A stretch of 64,000 nt of DNA from Leptasterias polaris (Eukaryota > Echinodermata > Asteroidea > Forcipulatida > Asteriidae), in contig JAZGTN010000170.1 in assembly GCA_037783415.1 (NCBI GenBank), forward strand, positions 186,001-250,000, read 5' to 3'. The translations under genes were made by a program, and so were the position numbers. This document shows positions 59,768 through 64,000 of the stretch, in pieces (position 1 is the first letter of the stretch; every line of letters begins with the position of its first letter). Under the pieces are notes generated by a model. That model ran no database searches. It had not been told where the DNA came from and saw only the letters and a program-made list of their open reading frames with translations.

Positions 59768-62700
59768 CTGTATAGAAAGAAAACGGGACAAATTTAGTTC
59801 CTATCTTTCTTTCTTTTCGTTTTGTTTCTAGAAGGGACTTGGGAGAATGTGTATTGACAGAATTAAGAACTGGGTAACTAAAAGATTCAACTTTAATAAT
59901 AACGAAGCTTTGAAAACAAGTTTTGGGTAACATTGTAAATCTTTTCTTTCCATGGTGGCAACTGTACATATTTTTAAAAAAAATATTAAAAAAAATAAAA
60001 AAACATTGGAGGTTTTAAAGGTAGGGTCATAGATTGGTTTTTGTCAATGTCATGCTGATTTAAAGGCAAAATTATGAAGAAAGATACATGTACAATAAAG
60101 TCGCAAGTGAAAGTTTTAGCTGAATGCAGTGTCTACTTGCTGAAATAACAGCAACAAACTGTCTCAGTATTTTCACAATAATGAAGAATCCATGCACGTT
60201 TTAGCGATGTGACAGCAGAAAACCAACCGCATCTCTGGCCGCAGCATTCGCAAACGGACACAAACTCTCAAAAATCTGGAAAACCATTCACGCATGTATC
60301 ATTTCTCAATATTCAAATGTTTTGGGGTGAAAAATTACCCAAACCAATTTACTTTCAAGGGAATCCTTTTGCAAATTAGTTTAAACTATCAACAGCTGCG
60401 CTGCAGTGCAAGTAAGTTTTGATAGTTCATTAATTTTTGGAGTATTTACCAATCTATGAGTAAGACACTACCTTTTAAAGTAAAATCTATTTATTTCAGA
60501 AATGAAACTGAAAACTTGAAAAAATTAGGCAATACCTTAACACTATAACTTTGTACAGTGAAAAAAGAAGAAGATGAAATCAGCCGATCTGCTGAAAGGT
60601 TATGCCTGTTACTTTAAGACCCCCACCCCCCCCCCCCCCTGGAAAACTATGATTCATTGTGTTGCACATCAAGCACGAACACATTCATCTGTGCTGTTTC
60701 GGGTGGGGGGGAGGGGGAGGAGGAGGAGGAGGTGTGTCAATGGAGATGAATATAAATAGTCTTTTGCCAGACCAGATCCAATAATTAAGATCCAATAGAT
60801 GTTACTTTGCGGGCAATTTGGGTTTTGGCTTTGAGCTGCGTCAAGCATTCCAAATCTGCTGTGCGGCCAAGTGGTTCACCGACCAATCACACAGGGTACT
60901 TAATAAAACTCAAGCAAGACACTTGCAAAAAGCACAGTTGTGCGTTCAAAAAGTGAAGTGCCATTGCCCATAAAGATGGCCCACTTTCAATGGGTGACGT
61001 GAAGTGGAAACTATCTAGAATATAATTGTATTAACATGAACATGAACACTGCCATTGAATTCTATCTACCTCAAATGTTGATTTCTTTGTTAAACACTTG
61101 AAAGCTTTTTTATCTCCCCCACAGTGAACGTTTTAGTAACCTATCAGGTGATAAAGGGCTATTTAAATGGTCTGAGTGAGATTGATGGGCTCTGAATCAG
61201 AGTTATCTCTATCCAACACTCCTCCTGGTCTGTGGCCTAGTAGATAGTGTTGTTCACTCAGGAGTTTGGACAACGGTATATCTTTTGAGTGGGTGTCAAT
61301 TCCAAAGTTACTGACAGAAAATAAGCTATTGTGCGAAATTAAAGCACGTTTTAGTTGAGCGTTGACAAGTTTTCTCGTTGAAATGAGGTAGAAATAAAGC
61401 GGTGGTAAGCTGTGACAAAACAGTCAATTTTGCCTACATAAATGTGTTCCTTATTTTATCTTCCGAGTCTAATGGCAAAATTATAAAGAAAGATACAATG
61501 AAAGGCACTTGTGAAATTTTCAGCTGAATTCAGTGTCTACTTGCTGAGAAAACAGCAACAAACTGTCATGGTATTTTCATAAGAATGTCAAATCCATCCA
61601 CATTTCGTGAGGTTACGGTGGATACTAACTGCATCTCTGGCCGCAGCATTCTCAAACGGACACCGACCTTAACAAATCTGAGAAACGATTCATGCATGTA
61701 TTATTTCTCACAGTGACATTCAAATGTTTTTTTATTAATTTCACACTCAGGATGCTTGAACCCTTTAACATTTTAATAACAAGTAAGCTTTCGGATAGAA
61801 ATGACACAATTTTTCTTTCGGGGTCATTACCGATGTGTGACCCTTACTCAGCACAAAGCAATTTTGCTTACCAGAATACGGTTACTAACCAAAATGCCAC
61901 CTCACATGAACCCTTTATAACTGGTATCCTGCACATTTTTGCTTACTAACCAAAATGCCACATGACATGTACCCTTTATGACTGGTATCCTGCACATAAT
62001 TGCTATGAAATTGAGCCCTGGTAGTGGAAGGTATCTTATTTGCTGTTTGTTTTAAGTTTTATTTTTAAGGAAGACATCCTGCATGACACAAGAGCTCCAG
62101 TTACTGTTATCAGTAAACTTGCCCGTACAACCGTAATTAAATCTCTTTTGGGAGGAGTGTTGGCTCTGAAAAGGGCTTTCGGTATGGTATGGTCTTGAAG
62201 TTTTGAGCAGAGAACTAAGCTCGCCTTCTGGAGTGGGGATCTGCTGGGAAAGAAATATTTCTCTGGGGGATTTCGGTATGATATGTGAACTTTATAATCA
62301 GCTTTGAAGTTTCTGTATCGATTATAATTTGTAAAAAAAGAGAATAGAATTAGCTGTTGCAAACTGCTTACCAACCAAAAGGATCTGTGGTATACTTGCC
62401 AAAAAATAGTTAGTGGCCTGACGTTTCGACCCTAGCAGAGTTTTTATACAGTTTGTATTTATAATTTGTAGATTCTTGATTCAACACAATCATTTTGCAG
62501 TCTGACGAACAAAATGATCAAAATTCACATCAACAAAATATGGACAAGGACCACAACATTTAAAATCGGGTCAACCGAAAAAATCCTTTACACGTGATTT
62601 GGCTTTCAATTATTGAAGCACGAACTACAGCTATTTTGACAAACATCTAACAAGTTTGACAAAAAAGGAGAGAGAAAATCAAAAATCAGACAGTGCAAAC

Positions 62701-64000
62701 CAATCCCCAGAAAATATCACTTTCAATGTTTTCTTCCATTGAGCTGTGTACAAAAAGTGCCTCCAGGAAGTCCAGGCTTTGTGGCTTTTTTCTCAACATG
62801 TGATGTCCCAGGTCACATGGTCTATAAATTTATTCAGAATCGTGCAGTGTCACTTTTTAGTGCAACCCGGAGACAATCGTTTTCAACTTATTTTGTACAG
62901 CCCCTGACCCAGGGTTCATATTTAAATATAGTCAAATACAGCTGTAGTCTGTGTGCACCTGACTTGAGTTTATTCTGACATTGTTTGAAGCAGGGGTGTG
63001 TGCCAGAGGCAATATATACAAAAGGTACACAACTACTGACTCCAACACTGGCACAAATCAAGATATTTCTGAACTTGAATGTAAAAAAAACATATTTGAA
63101 AAATGTGTCAGTGCTGACCTTGGCGTCTAGCCAAACATTTTGCAATGTCACAAATCACAATACCCTATTCAGATATTCGGTTCATGGCACAGGCTTGTGT
63201 CGACTATTTTCTAGATTATGGTAAATCCTGGTTGAGCCTGTTTTGGGCGAACCTTTTATGAACTTATCTTACTACCTGATAGCCCAGATCCTTAAAAGGG
63301 CACTACAAAAAAAGGCGGTGCAAGTCTCCCACGAATAGTTAGTCCCACTGATCTCTATTATACTGACTGGATAGCGGGTTGAGTGCCTTCATTGAAGCCA
63401 CCACAGCTCAGTGGACGCCATTTTGAAACACCCAAAACAGCCACACAAACAGCGTGGGGCATGCACATCTGTGCATACAATCCTGTGTTTTAGCCGACAT
63501 TTTGGGGGATTTTTTTTTTTTTTCTTTGGGGGGGGGTGCATGTTATGTATTTTTTTATTGGTTGACTTATCTATTTATTTATTTATTGAGTCTTTTTTCA
63601 TTCATTCATTTATGGGTTTGTTAGTTTATTGGTTTATTAATTATATTGTTTTTTACATATATTTATTTATATAAACAAATTTGATTTTTTTAAATTTTAT
63701 TTATTACATTTTCTTGATTTTATGTGAAATATTAGTTTATTAATTTATAGTGTGCAGATTTTTGCAAAATGTGAAATGTAAATGTTCAAAAATTTGCAAT
63801 TAGCTTGGATTGGGAAAGAGTGTCACAGTGTAACAAATTTTCTTTCAATAACTTGCTTGAAATTCTTAATTTTTATTGTATTTATTTGTAATTTTTTTTA
63901 TTTTCATAATTTTGTTTGTTGTAAGCTTTGCATACACAATATCATTTGCATACACGAAAATCATTTGTTAATACAAATTTGGGGTAATAAAAACTGATAT
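59768..64000. other. Upstream region without a supported CUBN exon
   Basis: I looked on the minus strand for a signal-peptide exon and for the N-terminal exon of cubilin and found none with acceptable splice sites. The region holds the MITE at 60015-60478, a partial copy at 61465-61730, a repeat at 61860-62020, (GGA)n near 60705-60732, and T-rich DNA near 63530-63700. The first exons are probably above 64000, or short and missed. Confidence 0.5.
60015..60478. mobile_element. TTAA-ended MITE, intact GGGTCATAGATTGG copy
   Basis: TTAAAGGTAGGGTCATAGAT (left) and AATCTATGAGTAAGACACTA then CCTTTTAA (right), 464 bp with TTAA tips. It serves as the reference for the interrupted copy at 28948-30509 and fragments at 4640, 48553 and 61465. 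Confidence 0.83.

Noticed and set aside
59456..59791. Whole 111-codon ORF around the coiled-coil exon as a separate gene
   Set aside because: Only 59612-59767 is bounded by splice sites and is coil-like; the rest reads intron (runs of F and G from low-complexity DNA).
62036..62374. Minus ORF of 112 codons as a CUBN upstream exon
   Set aside because: No signal peptide, no coiled-coil or cubilin-like N-terminal sequence, and no splice donor placing it in frame with the exon at 59767.

Overview
The window carries one recognisable protein-coding gene. It is a very large minus-strand gene whose exons spell a cubilin (CUBN), the giant multi-ligand endocytic receptor. I could place 46 exons by reading the minus strand for GT-AG splice sites, phase continuity and domain sequence. 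Their lengths sum to 7822 nt, about 2607 codons, without an internal stop. In transcript order (high to low coordinates) there are 2 coiled-coil exons (59767-57189), 7 exons for 8 EGF-like domains (54402-43551), and 37 exons for CUB domains 1 to 18 plus the first part of CUB19 (42714-578). Both ends are missing. No signal-peptide or furin-site exon was found between 59768 and 64000, and CUB19 is cut by the low edge of the window. Mammalian cubilin has 8 EGF-like and 27 CUB domains, so about eight CUB domains should lie beyond position 1.

The organism is an animal, most likely an invertebrate deuterostome, and I favour an echinoderm (sea-star-like). The reasons are the AT-rich intron-heavy layout, a fully collinear cubilin, and dispersed tRNA-Leu-headed SINEs and TTAA-ended MITEs of a kind I associate with echinoderm genomes. 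The species assignment is inference only.

Layout by region: 1-577 is an intron with a 20-bp minisatellite inside a MITE. 578-42714 holds the CUB exons; most CUB domains are encoded by two exons and every domain border is a phase-1 intron. 42715-54402 holds the EGF exons, and its introns carry SINEs, including a SINE-head array duplicated exactly over 540 bp. 54403-59767 holds the coiled-coil exons, a 1.27-kb DNA transposon and local duplications. 59768-64000 has no supported exon, only a TTAA-ended element and low-complexity DNA.

The non-coding 88 percent is dominated by non-autonomous mobile elements: several MITE families with readable terminal inverted repeats and target-site duplications, at least three tRNA-derived SINE families, LINE 3-prime fragments, and at least seven tandem arrays. 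Several arrays are built from or grow out of SINE heads or tails. Many long open frames on the plus strand (for example about 400 codons at 12731-13963) are stop-free translations of these arrays, not genes.

I did not find a new enzyme system, defence system or operon. The observations most worth following are the domain-by-domain conservation of cubilin oddities (notably the paired loss of the first disulfide in CUB13 with its proline-rich exit linker), recurrent seeding of tandem arrays by SINEs, and well-bounded transposon families with 5-7 bp target duplications, one of them nested.
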